The notes: generated by a model not told the origin, from the sequence alone. 64,000 nucleotides of DNA from Paenibacillus vietnamensis (GCF_020169515.1 NZ_JAHMHW010000001.1:620001-684000), one strand, 5' to 3'. Shown: positions 53,813-61,783, counted from the stretch's first letter. Numbers and translations: made by a program.

Positions 53813-54115
53813 ATGGCCAATGCTCTTGTAAGCATTCAAATATTGCCGACGACGCCGGGCGGGGAAAGCGTCATTCCTTATGTGGATAAGGCAATCGATA
53901 TCATTAAAGCGGAAGGCGTTCCGTACCGGGTCGCACCGCTGGAAACGACGATGGAAGGCGAGCTCGGCCATCTGCTGGGTGTCGTGCAGAAGATGAACGA
54001 AGCGATGGCGGAGATGGGCTGCCCGTCGGTCATTTCGCAGGTGAAAATTTATTACAATCCGGCAAATGGCGCTTCCATGGGCAGGCTGCTGGAGAAATAC
54101 CCGGATGGCCAGTAA
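53813..54115 (+). CDS. Thiamine-binding protein (MTH1187/YkoF family)
   Basis: A 100-aa ferredoxin-like protein (VSIQILPTTPGGESVIPYVDKAIDIIKAEGVPYRVAPLETTMEGE). The family binds thiamin or a pyrimidine precursor (YkoF in B. subtilis is thiamin-HMP linked). It is 40 nt after thiY, with GGGAGAAGG before ATG 53813, and overlaps the permease by 11 nt. Presumably a cytoplasmic carrier or sensor for the salvaged compound. Confidence 0.88.
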   Translation: MANALVSIQILPTTPGGESVIPYVDKAIDIIKAEGVPYRVAPLETTMEGELGHLLGVVQKMNEAMAEMGCPSVISQVKIYYNPANGASMGRLLEKYPDGQ

Positions 54116-54884
54116 GAAAGGTTTTTTGGCGAAGGCATGGCCTCCCATTGCCGTGCTTGCCGGACTGCTCGCCTGCTGGCAGGCGGCGGTAACACTGGGC
54201 GGAGTAGCGGACTGGCTGCTGCCGTCGCCGCTTGCCATCGTGCAGGAGGCGGCGCGCGTTTGGCCGCGGCTTATGGAGCATACGGAAGCGACGGTGCGGC
54301 TTACGCTGGCCGGCTTCGCGGGAGGATCGGCGGCGGGCTTCGTGCTCGCCGCTTTGCTGCATCTGATCCCGGGACTGCGAACCGGAGCGTACCCGCTGCT
54401 CGTCCTGTCCCAGAACGTGCCCGTGATCGCAATTGCGCCTATCTTGACGATGCTGCTCGGCTACGGCTTTTTGCCCAAAGTGCTGCTTCTCATGGTCGTA
54501 TGTTTTTTTCCGGTGACCGTTGCCACGCTAGGAGGCTTGTCCAGTCCGGATCCGCAGCTCCGCCATTATTTTCAAATGATCGGCATCGGCAAATGGCAAA
54601 TGTTCTGGCGGGTCGAGCTTCCTCATGCGATCGTCCATCTGTTCTCCGGCCTAAAAATATCCGCCTCCTACAGCGTCCTGAGCGCGATTGTGGCGGAATG
54701 GCTGGGCACGAACAAGGGGCTTGGCGCTTTTATGCTCCTGTCGTTCAAAGGGTTCATGCCGGACCGCGGATATGCTGCGGTGTTCGTCATCGTCGCGCTC
54801 AGCCTGGCGCTGTTCGGTCTCGTCGTTCTGGCGGAGCGCTGCTTCATACGCTGGCAGCCGGAAAAGGAGGCGGGTAAGGAATGA
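54105..54884 (+). CDS. thiX: ABC transporter permease, ThiX-like
   Basis: A 259-aa permease with about six helices and the BPD_transp_1 EAA-type loop (ELPHAIVHLFSGLKISASYSVLSAIVAEW). ATG 54105 overlaps the thiamine-binding gene; the longer frame from 54066 lies within it. It overlaps thiZ by 4 nt. Forms the channel of the ThiXYZ importer. Confidence 0.9.
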   Translation: MASKKGFLAKAWPPIAVLAGLLACWQAAVTLGGVADWLLPSPLAIVQEAARVWPRLMEHTEATVRLTLAGFAGGSAAGFVLAALLHLIPGLRTGAYPLLVLSQNVPVIAIAPILTMLLGYGFLPKVLLLMVVCFFPVTVATLGGLSSPDPQLRHYFQMIGIGKWQMFWRVELPHAIVHLFSGLKISASYSVLSAIVAEWLGTNKGLGAFMLLSFKGFMPDRGYAAVFVIVALSLALFGLVVLAERCFIRWQPEKEAGKE

Positions 54885-55678
54885 ACGGACATCTGGAAGC
54901 GTTGGGACGGGAAGCGCTGCGGGTGCAGGGCGTGCGGAAGTCGTTTGGCAAGCGGGGTGCGGGCAAGGAGGTGCTCGGAGGTTTGTCGCTGACGGTAGCC
55001 GACGGAGAATTTGTGTCGATCGTCGGGCCGTCCGGCAGCGGGAAAACGACGCTGTTCAAAGTGATCGGCGGTCTGGAGCGGCCGTCGGAGGGCGACGTCC
55101 GGATCGGGGGCAAGCTGACGACCGGCGAGCGCGGGCATATCTCCTACATGCCCCAGCAATCGGCGCTGCTCCCTTGGTTAACCGTGGCGGGCAATATCGA
55201 GCTGTCTCTTGCCATATCCGGAGTCGACCGGCGAGCGGCCAAGGAGAAAACGAATGAATGGCTGGAGAGGATCGGCCTTCAGGAATATGCGGACGCCTAT
55301 CCCCGCGTGCTGTCCGGCGGCATGCTGCAGCGCGTCTCCTTCCTGAGGGCGCTGCTCGCTCCTCAGCGGCTGATGCTGCTAGACGAGCCGTTCGGCGCGC
55401 TCGACGCTTTGACCCGGCTGCAGATGCAGCAGTGGCTGATGTCGATTTGGGAGCAAAACCGCAGATCGGTGCTGCTGGTGACGCACAGCATCGAAGAAGC
55501 GCTGCTGCTGTCCGACCGCATTCTTGTCCTGTCATCATCCCCTGCGGTTGTCCGGGAGGAGTTTACGGTTCCATTCGGGAGGCCGCGAAGCGAAGCGCTC
55601 TGGACGGATCCGCGGTTTAACGAGCTGAAGCAGCGCATATACGGGCTGCTCAAGGCCGATATGGAGGAGGGAGAATGA
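54881..55678 (+). CDS. thiZ: ABC transporter ATP-binding protein, ThiZ-like
   Basis: A 265-aa ATPase with Walker A GPSGSGKTT, Q-loop MPQQSALLPW, signature LSGGMLQR (variant M for Q), Walker B LMLLDEP with D-loop, and switch His in VTHSIEEA. It powers the ThiXYZ importer. ATGA overlaps at both ends tie it to thiX and the TatD gene. Confidence 0.92.
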   Translation: MNGHLEALGREALRVQGVRKSFGKRGAGKEVLGGLSLTVADGEFVSIVGPSGSGKTTLFKVIGGLERPSEGDVRIGGKLTTGERGHISYMPQQSALLPWLTVAGNIELSLAISGVDRRAAKEKTNEWLERIGLQEYADAYPRVLSGGMLQRVSFLRALLAPQRLMLLDEPFGALDALTRLQMQQWLMSIWEQNRRSVLLVTHSIEEALLLSDRILVLSSSPAVVREEFTVPFGRPRSEALWTDPRFNELKQRIYGLLKADMEEGE

Positions 55679-56490
55679 TGGCCGGGGAGCGGAACGGAAA
55701 AGCGTTTATCGACGCGCATATTCATGTCGATCTGTACGAAGAGCAGGAGCGGGAGCCGATGCTGGAGGCCGCATTTGAAGAAGGGGCGGCTGCCGTCGTG
55801 GCGGTTTCGATGAATCTGGGTTCCTCTATCGTGAACCGCGGGCTTGCGCAGCGGTATCCCGGCAAGGTGCATCCCGCCTACGGCTTTCATCCCGAGCAGC
55901 CGCTTCCCTCCGGCCCGGAGCTTGACGAGCTGTTCGGCTGGATCCGGTCGCGCCATGAAGCGGGCGAGCGGTTCGCGATCGGCGAGGTGGGCTTGCCGTA
56001 TTATACGCGGACCGAAGCGGAAGCGAAGGGCGAGCGCTTCGATGAGGCGCCTTATCTGGCCCTTCTGGACCGGTTTGCTGCGCTGGCGGCGGAGCTGGAC
56101 CGCCCGATCGTGCTGCATGCGGTTTACGAGGATGCCGGCAAGGCCTGCGACCTCTTGGAGCGGCACGGGGTGCGGCGAGCCCATTTCCATTGGTTCAAAG
56201 GAAGCGAGGCGGTCGTCCGGCGCATGGCGGCAAGCGGCTACCGGGTATCGGTGACGCCGGACGTCGCCTACGAGGAGGAAATTCAGCAGCTTGTCCGGAG
56301 CTATCCGCTGGAGCTGCTCATGGTCGAGACGGACGGGCCTTGGCCGTTCGAGGGCCCGTATGCCGGCCGGAGCACGAGGCCCGCAATGGCGAAGGATGCC
56401 GCGGCGAAGGTCGCGGAGATCAAGCGGCTGCCTGCGGGGCAAGCTGCGCGCGAGCTGCTAGACAATACACGAAGCTTTTACGGAATTTAA
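55675..56490 (+). CDS. TatD-family metal-dependent hydrolase in the thiamin operon
   Basis: A 271-aa amidohydrolase-fold protein of the TatD group. Metal ligands: HIH in IDAHIHVDLYE, Glu in IGEVGLPYY, His in VLHAVYED, His in HFHWFKG, and Asp in VETDGPW. TatD proteins are usually DNases or amidohydrolases. It is the last gene of a TPP-controlled ThiXYZ unit and overlaps thiZ by 4 nt, so a role in processing the imported pyrimidine (for example deformylation) is a reasonable guess. ATG 55678 is an alternative start. Confidence 0.85.
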   Translation: MMAGERNGKAFIDAHIHVDLYEEQEREPMLEAAFEEGAAAVVAVSMNLGSSIVNRGLAQRYPGKVHPAYGFHPEQPLPSGPELDELFGWIRSRHEAGERFAIGEVGLPYYTRTEAEAKGERFDEAPYLALLDRFAALAAELDRPIVLHAVYEDAGKACDLLERHGVRRAHFHWFKGSEAVVRRMAASGYRVSVTPDVAYEEEIQQLVRSYPLELLMVETDGPWPFEGPYAGRSTRPAMAKDAAAKVAEIKRLPAGQAARELLDNTRSFYGI

Positions 56491-56505
56491 AAGACAGACG
56501 GCTCT

Positions 56506-56552
56506 ATGCGCCTTGACGGAAGCCCGCTTCCATCGGGGCGTATTCTTTTTTT
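56506..56552 (+). terminator. Terminator of the thiamin operon
   Basis: A compound hairpin: ATGCGCC pairs with GGCGTAT outside and GGAAG with CTTCC inside; seven T follow. Confidence 0.7.
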
Positions 56553-56646
56553 GTACCGGTTTGTCCGTTGCCGGTCGGGCCATAGCTGCATACTAAAATA
56601 GGAAGGGGATTACAGGACGAAAGATAGCAGAAAGGGAGGTTAGACG

Positions 56647-57420
56647 ATGGCTGTGCTTACGAGAGATCAGTTTTTTGCCAAATTGGCCCCTACCGTCCTC
56701 CGTACAAGGCGGGAAGGGTCCAGCATGTTTCCTTCCGTCAGGCTCGCGCAAAATTTGCTGGAAACCGGCGGTGTCATTCATCCTTGGAATAATTTGGGGG
56801 GGATTAAGGTCGGCAGCGGCCAGACGAACGGATATTGGCAGGGGGAAGCGGTCGTAAAGGGTACCTGGGAGTATGTAGACGGACGAAGCGCCAGTACGAG
56901 AGCGGCGTTTCGGGCCTATAAAAGCGTCTATCATTTTTATAAGGATTTGGATTTGCTGCTGGCGGGCCCGCGATACGCAAGGGTGCGCAGCGCGCAGACG
57001 CCGGAGCGGCAAGCCGAAATGCTGCAGGCAAGCGGCTATGCGACCGATCCGGCATACGCCTCAAAGCTGATTTCGATCATCAGCCGGTACGGTTTGAAGC
57101 GGTACGATGCGCTTGGCAGCAAGCATGTTCCGAATCCGTCGGAGCTTAAGGATGCCGAATCCGTGGCGGTACTGCAGGACGGGCTGGTCATAACGGAAGG
57201 CTATTTGCAGGACGGCGTGACGTGGGTGCCCGCCAGGCAGCTGGGAGAGGCGCTTGGTGCGGAGATCGGCTGGACGGGAACGCAGGTGACGGTGAACGGC
57301 AAAGCGCTCGAATCGGTTTTGTCGGAGTCGACCGGCTATGTAAAGGTGCGCGAGCTCGCGGACGAGCTCGGACTTGCCGCCAGCTGGGATGCGGAGGCAA
57401 GAGCCGTTATGCTGGATTGA
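56647..57420 (+). CDS. Glucosaminidase-domain protein with copper amine oxidase-like C-terminal domain
   Basis: A 257-aa protein. Residues 1-155 form a glucosaminidase/FlgJ-type domain (SMFPSVRLAQNLLETG with the catalytic Glu; NNLGGIK; ARVRSAQTPERQAEMLQASGYATD). Residues about 180-257 are a copper amine oxidase N-terminal-like (stalk) domain (YLQDGVTWVPARQLGEALGAE, YVKVRELADELGLAA), common on Paenibacillus wall proteins. No signal peptide is seen, so export or release on mother cell lysis is unclear. AGGGAGG precedes ATG 56647. Confidence 0.85.
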   Translation: MAVLTRDQFFAKLAPTVLRTRREGSSMFPSVRLAQNLLETGGVIHPWNNLGGIKVGSGQTNGYWQGEAVVKGTWEYVDGRSASTRAAFRAYKSVYHFYKDLDLLLAGPRYARVRSAQTPERQAEMLQASGYATDPAYASKLISIISRYGLKRYDALGSKHVPNPSELKDAESVAVLQDGLVITEGYLQDGVTWVPARQLGEALGAEIGWTGTQVTVNGKALESVLSESTGYVKVRELADELGLAASWDAEARAVMLD

Positions 57421-57445
57421 ACGCGCGATTGACCAAATGACAAAG

Positions 57446-57486
57446 AAGCTGGCATCCTGCCGATTGCGGCCGGGATGCCAGCTTTT
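57446..57486. terminator. Bidirectional terminator between glucosaminidase and small membrane gene
   Basis: AAGCTGGCATCC and GGGATGCCAGCTT pair over 12 bp, followed by TTTT on the plus side and an A/T run on the other side. Confidence 0.8.
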
Positions 57487-57491
57487 CCTTT

Positions 57492-57650
57492 TTATTTGCC
57501 TTTCCTCGAGGCGGCCCAAAAAGCAAGCACGATAAGGGGAATGAGAATATACCAGGGAATCGTGATCGTGCCTCCGACGATAAAAGCCAAAACCATAACG
57601 GCGATCACGCCGAGAATAATGTAAAGACAGCCTCTGCCGAACGTTTCCAT
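57492..57650 (-). CDS. 52-aa two-helix membrane protein, unknown
   Basis: METFGRGCLYIILGVIAVMV then a short Gly-Gly-Thr turn and a second helix (WYILIPLIVLAFWAA), ending in a basic RKGK. Two helices, no family recognised. ATG 57650 has AAGGAGG about 11 nt upstream. Expressed leftward between the glucosaminidase gene and the sigma factor gene. It may be a stress or phage-shock type small membrane protein. Confidence 0.65.
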   Translation of the reverse strand: METFGRGCLYIILGVIAVMVLAFIVGGTITIPWYILIPLIVLAFWAASRKGK

Positions 57651-57771
57651 CGCTACAATCGCCTCCTTCGCTGACGCCCTTCCTGAATGTATATTCGGAG
57701 GCCGCTTTTTTTATGGATTGTACTTCCGGTTGGACCAAGCAAAAACCGCTAAAAATATTTTTTAGAAGAAG

Positions 57772-57800
57772 CAAACTTTCCGGAAAGACGCCGGGTAATA
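57772..57800 (+). promoter_or_regulatory. Possible ECF-type promoter of the sigma factor gene
   Basis: CAAACTTTC (57772-57780) is a candidate -35 with the AAAC core, and about 17 nt later GGGTAATA a candidate -10. A 12-bp palindrome CTTTCCGGAAAG (57776-57787) overlaps the spacer. ECF sigma genes usually autoregulate, so such a site is expected, but the match is weak. Confidence 0.3.
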
Positions 57801-57831
57801 CATATAGAACAGCATGAGAGGGGGAAGCGGT

Positions 57832-58356
57832 TTGGAGCAGGCAAGGATGGCGCGCATCGCAGAGGGAGACCGCGAAGCGTTCCGCGCGCTGTATGACGAC
57901 TATTTCGATTACGCGCTGCGTACGGCGAATTTGGTGACGAGAAACGCCGAGGCCGCCAAGGACGCGGTACAGGAAGCTTTTTTGAGAGTGTACCGCCATA
58001 GCGGGCAATACGATCCGGCGAAGCCGTTTAAGCCATGGTTTTATTGCATCCTGCTGCGGGAATGCTGCCGGGTCATCGAGAAGGAGAAAAAAACGGTTCC
58101 CTACGGGGAGCGTCTGGACCACATCGGGACCGAGCAGCGGTTTCCGGAGGCGGAGACGGACATTTATGCGGCTTTGCAGGCGCTGGACGACAAATACCGG
58201 GTTCCGTTTATATTGAAATATTTGCACGACTATAGCGAGAAGGAGATTGCGGACATTTTGGAGCTGAACGTGAATACGCTCAAATCCCGCCTGCTGAAAG
58301 GAAGAGAGAAAATGCGGAAAAGCCTGGGAGGGACGTTTTATGGATCGGAAGCTTAA
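57832..58356 (+). CDS. ECF-family RNA polymerase sigma factor
   Basis: A 174-aa sigma-70 family factor. Region 2 covers about 10-80 (FRALYDDYFDYALRTANLV, DAVQEAFLRVYRH), region 4 about 115-165 (LDDKYRVPFILKYLHDYSEKEIADILELNVNTLKSRLLKGREKM). Start TTG 57832 follows GAGGGGG; ATG 57814 has no site. It overlaps the anti-sigma gene by 17 nt. Confidence 0.9.
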   Translation: MEQARMARIAEGDREAFRALYDDYFDYALRTANLVTRNAEAAKDAVQEAFLRVYRHSGQYDPAKPFKPWFYCILLRECCRVIEKEKKTVPYGERLDHIGTEQRFPEAETDIYAALQALDDKYRVPFILKYLHDYSEKEIADILELNVNTLKSRLLKGREKMRKSLGGTFYGSEA

Positions 58357-59095
58357 AGAACGGCTGCTGGAGGAAAGCCGCCAGCCTGATGGCGTCAAGG
58401 AGGAAATCTGGAATCGGATCGAGGCCCGCCTGAACATGGAGAATAACTTAACGCAAGACGTGAAAATCGACAGCAAGGGGAGAGATGCTTTTATGAGAAA
58501 AATCAAAATAACGACAGGCGTAGCGGCCGCGGCGGTTGCGGCAGCCGTCTTCTTCACGCTGCCTGCCGGCACCGCTTTTATGGAGGATGTCAAATCGTGG
58601 TTTGTGCCGGAGAAAAAAGTGGAGGTCGAAGTGGAAGGCCACAAGGAGCAAACCGATCAGGAGCTGCATTTGGACGAAGCGGGCAGCTACGCCATTTACT
58701 ACGATAAGGAACGCTACAAGCTGGTGCAGCAGGACGGCAAGGATGTGATCACGACCAAGGAGCCGCTGCCGGAGGGATATCCGGAGGTATCGCTGACGAT
58801 CGAGCAATACCGGGACGAGGAGCCTGCCGGGCTCGCGGAGAAGGCAGCCGAGGCGCTGGCTGAGCGTTATGCGAAGGTGCGCGGGATTACGCAGGTAAAT
58901 GAGCCGGTTGCCGGGTACCGCATATCCGCCATAAACGGTAACGATGCAAGGAGCGAGGTGGAGGTCGTGTACGTGACGGACAACGGCGGGAAGGGCAGCT
59001 ATATGCTGACGTTAAAATATTTCCTGGAGGCGGCCGAAGGCCACGGCGCCCGCTTCGAGCAGATGCTGAAGGAGTTCCGCGTGCTGGAGCAATAA
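58340..59095 (+). CDS. Membrane anti-sigma factor-like protein
   Basis: A 251-aa protein with a short cytoplasmic N-terminus (MDRKLKERLLEESRQPDG), one TM helix (about 55-77, ITTGVAAAAVAAAVFFTLPAG) and an extracellular DUF4367-type domain (YAIYYDKERYKLVQ...GYRISAINGN). Its overlap with the sigma factor gene and layout fit a cognate anti-sigma factor that holds the sigma factor until an envelope signal; no zinc motif is present. GGGAGGG precedes ATG 58340. Confidence 0.8.
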   Translation: MDRKLKERLLEESRQPDGVKEEIWNRIEARLNMENNLTQDVKIDSKGRDAFMRKIKITTGVAAAAVAAAVFFTLPAGTAFMEDVKSWFVPEKKVEVEVEGHKEQTDQELHLDEAGSYAIYYDKERYKLVQQDGKDVITTKEPLPEGYPEVSLTIEQYRDEEPAGLAEKAAEALAERYAKVRGITQVNEPVAGYRISAINGNDARSEVEVVYVTDNGGKGSYMLTLKYFLEAAEGHGARFEQMLKEFRVLEQ

Positions 59096-59169
59096 CCTAT
59101 TTTTCTAGCAAAAGCTTCACGCTTGCACCCCTTTCTCAATAAATTAAATAGAGGAAGGGGTGATAAGCG

Positions 59170-59964
59170 ATGGCTTATCTCATAGCGATTGATGACGGAC
59201 ACGGGATGTCGACTGCCGGCAAGCGCACGCCGAGGCTGCCTGACAGCCGCGTGATGAAGGAGAACGAGTTTAACCGCGCGGTAGCGGCTCTGCTTGACGC
59301 CCATTTGCGGCGGAGCGGCTTTCGGACGCTGCTTGTCGCGCCGACCGATTCCGATACGCCGCTCAGGGAACGCACCCGGGCCGCAAACAACGCAAAGGTC
59401 GATTTTTATATCAGCATTCATGCCAATGCTTACGGGAATGGCTGGAACAGTGTGCGGGGCATCGAGACTTACCATTTTACGGGCGGAAACGAAGGGAGAA
59501 AGGCTGCGGAGATCATTCACCGCTATTTGCTCGGCGGCACCGTATTGCCTAACCGGGGGGTCAAAAATAGAAAAAATCTGGCGGTATTGCGCGATACGCT
59601 GATGCCGGCCGTACTGGTCGAATGCGCGTTCATGACGAACCTGGACGACGCGCTGCTGCTGCTGTCCGACTCCTACAGAGCGGAGTGCGCCCGGGAGCTG
59701 GCGCTCGGGATCTGCGAATATTTCGGAGTCCCGTTTAACGCAGGAAGCGGCGGAGGAACGGATGAGGCGTCCGAAGAGAATCCCGAAGAGGAGCCTGGAG
59801 AAGGCGGCGGGGAGGAGGTCATCCAGATGACGGCAGAGGATGCGAACAAGATTATACGCTTTTTAAGCGCAGCCTATTTTGCGACGGACAGCGCGGAAGC
59901 CCGGAAGGAATTCAACCGGCTGGCAAACGAGCTGCGCCTGGTAAGCGGACAGGAGCCGCAGTAA
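59170..59964 (+). CDS. N-acetylmuramoyl-L-alanine amidase (Amidase_3)
   Basis: A 264-aa zinc amidase. Metal and catalytic residues: His in IAIDDGHGM, Glu in KENEFN, His in YISIHANAYG, and Glu in VLVECAFM. It cleaves the muramoyl-alanine bond. No signal peptide, like spore CwlC or phage enzymes. The C-terminal 85 residues hold a Gly/Glu-rich linker and a helical domain (MTAEDANKIIRFLSAAYFATDS) that recurs in Bacillales amidases. AGAGGAAGGGG precedes ATG 59170. Possibly a mother cell lysis enzyme. Confidence 0.9.
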   Translation: MAYLIAIDDGHGMSTAGKRTPRLPDSRVMKENEFNRAVAALLDAHLRRSGFRTLLVAPTDSDTPLRERTRAANNAKVDFYISIHANAYGNGWNSVRGIETYHFTGGNEGRKAAEIIHRYLLGGTVLPNRGVKNRKNLAVLRDTLMPAVLVECAFMTNLDDALLLLSDSYRAECARELALGICEYFGVPFNAGSGGGTDEASEENPEEEPGEGGGEEVIQMTAEDANKIIRFLSAAYFATDSAEARKEFNRLANELRLVSGQEPQ

Positions 59965-59969
59965 AACGA

Positions 59970-59994
59970 GGCCCGCCGCCGAGGCGGGCTTTTT
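59970..59994 (+). terminator. Terminator of the amidase gene
   Basis: GCCCGCC / GGCGGGC around GCCGA, followed by five T. Confidence 0.85.
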
Positions 59995-60067
59995 GTCATT
60001 CCCGATGAAAGGAACGCCGGCGCCTGGACGAGTCTATGATGCGGCGGGATTCCCTCTCCAACACCAA

Positions 60068-60088
60068 AAGGCCCGCAGCGCGGGCCTT
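60068..60088 (-). terminator. Terminator of the YjcZ-family gene
   Basis: AAGGCCCGC AGC GCGGGCCTT is a perfect hairpin; on the minus strand it is followed by TTTT. It lies 68 nt past the YjcZ-family stop. Confidence 0.65.
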
Positions 60089-60156
60089 CCGTTTCTGGAC
60101 GAATATTCATAAAGAGGTCAATTATCCGTGAGTGGATGTCTAACGCGGGCTAGGAA

Positions 60157-60267
60157 TTAGTAGCCGAAGAAGCCGCCCATGCAGCTGCAAGCGATAATGA
60201 CCAACAAGATGAAAAGGACCAGAATGGCACCTGTGTTATTAAATGCACCACCAACGTATCCGGACAT
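60157..60267 (-). CDS. YjcZ-family sporulation peptide
   Basis: A 36-aa ORF, MSGYVGGAFNNTGAILVLF..., with a hydrophobic helix (ILVLFILLVIIA), a CSC motif and a Gly/Phe-rich end. It fits the YjcZ/SscA family of very small spore proteins. ATG 60267 follows AAGGAGGTG perfectly. A sigma-K-like promoter (60301-60327) lies upstream. Missed by length-limited gene finders. Confidence 0.85.
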   Translation of the reverse strand: MSGYVGGAFNNTGAILVLFILLVIIACSCMGGFFGY

Positions 60268-60300
60268 TTTCAAAGCACCTCCTTGTGTACTGGTATTCTG

Positions 60301-60327
60301 CAGGTTATGCAAGCCGGCGGCCTTGTG
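60301..60327 (-). promoter_or_regulatory. Possible sigma-K-type promoter for the YjcZ-family gene
   Basis: On the minus strand, CACA then 14 nt then CATAACCTG, close to the sigma-K pattern (AC, about 15-16 nt, CATAnnnTA; one mismatch). Confidence 0.35.
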
Positions 60328-60453
60328 ATTGGGTGTTTGTTCCGGAGACGGATAATCCGTGTCATCAGCCTAACAAGGGCTGGGACATCTATCCCGGGAT
60401 GGTCATAGGCGATGTAGTGTCGCTGCTTTCCGTCTTGAAGGCACGGAAGGAGG

Positions 60454-60750
60454 ATGATTAAGGCGCAGAAGGCAAGCAGCGCCGCAGGACGAGCTGGGAT
60501 TCGCCGGAACTCGACCAGATCCGGATTGGCGGTGTTTCAGGATCAACAGGTCTCGTCCGTAGGTGTCGATGCGATTCTTAGTCTTTCGGCCGGAGATGTA
60601 ATCCAATTAGTAGCGTTAATTCCACCGACAAGTACACAAACAATCATTAATTTGAGCGCGGATATCCAATATCCGGCGATGGGCGGCGGGATCGTTATAC
60701 AACCCATTAACAGTGCTTCGATTCGTATTTTTAGACTGGGGCCCGATTAG
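60454..60750 (+). CDS. 98-aa beta-rich protein, unknown (possibly exosporium/C1q-TNF-like)
   Basis: A basic N-tail (KAQKASSAAGRAGIRRNSTRSG) is followed by strand-like segments (VDAILSLSAGDVIQLVALI, TIINLSADIQYP, GIVIQPINSASIRIFRLGP). The -SL-AGDVIQL- and final strand resemble the jelly-roll tips of spore surface collagen-like proteins, but there is no collagen region. ATG 60454 follows GGAGG with almost no spacer, so the true start may differ. A preceding frame (60271-60461) overlaps the YjcZ leader and ends at its start. Confidence 0.4.
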   Translation: MIKAQKASSAAGRAGIRRNSTRSGLAVFQDQQVSSVGVDAILSLSAGDVIQLVALIPPTSTQTIINLSADIQYPAMGGGIVIQPINSASIRIFRLGPD

Positions 60751-60778
60751 CGGGATAAGACGATGAAAAGCGGTAAGC

Positions 60779-60802
60779 AGGGGCTGCCTCTGGACAGCCC
60801 CT
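60779..60802. terminator. Hairpin between the 60454 gene and ku
   Basis: AGGGGCTG / CAGCCCCT around an 8-nt loop between convergent genes; no clear T run, so weak. Confidence 0.45.
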
Positions 60803-60820
60803 ATTCATGATACATATCTA

Positions 60821-61663
60821 TCAGGAAACATGATCCTGCTTTTTCTTGGTCGTGCGCTTTCTTTTTGGAGCGGCGGGCGCAGGCGGCGCCTTGGTTGCGT
60901 CGAGGCTGGCCTGCAAAGCCGCCATCAGATCGATGACGTTCGAACGTCCTTCCGTATCCGGAGCCGTTACGATATCGATGCTCTCGCCGGCAATTTTTTG
61001 CTCGATCAGCTCCGTTAAAGCGATGCGGTAGTCGTCCGTATATTTGGAAGGGTCAAATTTCTCGCTAAGCTGCTCAACGAGCGTCTTGGCCATCGCCAGC
61101 TCCTTTTCGTTGACGACGGTTTGTTCAGGCAGGTTCGGTACCTGGGAAATGGAACGGATCTCGTCCGGGAAAAACATCGTCTCCAGGCAAAGGCAGTTGT
61201 CGACGAACCGGATGGCGGCCAAGCTGCTTTTGCTGCGGATCGAAATTTTGGCGATACCGATTTTGCCGGACTGCTTGATCGCCTCCAGCAGCAGGCTGTA
61301 AGCGCCGGCGCCGGCCATGTCTGGGGAGAGGTAATATGCCTTTTGAAAATAAATCGGATCGATATCCGGAAGATCGACGAAGTCCAAAATTTGAATTGTC
61401 TTCGCGGATTCCGGCTTAATGGCCTCAAGCTCCTCCTCCTTTACGATGACGAATTTGCCTTTCTCATATTCGAAGCCTTTGACGATATCGTCAGGGCCGA
61501 CCTCTTTCTCGCAATGGCGGCATGTTTTGGCATAGTTGATCGGCATGCCGCAGTCCTTGTGCAGGCTGCGGAAATGAATGTCCTTATCCTCCGTAGCCGT
61601 GTACATTTTCACGGGAACATGAACAAGACCGAAGCTGATCGCGCCTTTCCAAACTGTATGCAT
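60821..61663 (-). CDS. ku: Non-homologous end-joining protein Ku
   Basis: A 280-aa bacterial Ku (core HTVWKGAISFGLVHVPVKMY; CRHCEKEV; YYLSPD). The homodimer rings broken DNA ends and recruits LigD. The C-terminal tail is Lys/Arg/Ala/Pro-rich (PKRKRTTKKKQ), usual for DNA threading. GGGTGGG precedes ATG 61663. No ligD is in the window; the partner is elsewhere or beyond the edge. Confidence 0.95.
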   Translation of the reverse strand: MHTVWKGAISFGLVHVPVKMYTATEDKDIHFRSLHKDCGMPINYAKTCRHCEKEVGPDDIVKGFEYEKGKFVIVKEEELEAIKPESAKTIQILDFVDLPDIDPIYFQKAYYLSPDMAGAGAYSLLLEAIKQSGKIGIAKISIRSKSSLAAIRFVDNCLCLETMFFPDEIRSISQVPNLPEQTVVNEKELAMAKTLVEQLSEKFDPSKYTDDYRIALTELIEQKIAGESIDIVTAPDTEGRSNVIDLMAALQASLDATKAPPAPAAPKRKRTTKKKQDHVS

Positions 61664-61760
61664 CTCTTTCCCACCCTATTTTTTCATATTAGGATGATCT
61701 TTATTGAGGAAAGTCATGCATTGGTTTCAGCTTTTCTTATGTATATGCTGAAGTATGTAG

Positions 61761-61783
61761 GAGCGCCTGCCATACAGGCGCTC
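61761..61783. terminator. Perfect 9-bp hairpin between ku and the 31-aa ORF
   Basis: GAGCGCCTG CCATA CAGGCGCTC; short T-poor flanks. It follows the small minus-strand ORF and may end its transcript. Confidence 0.5.

Noticed and set aside
57061..58644. 527-codon minus-strand frame
   Set aside because: Crosses four other coding regions and terminators in different frames; shadow only.
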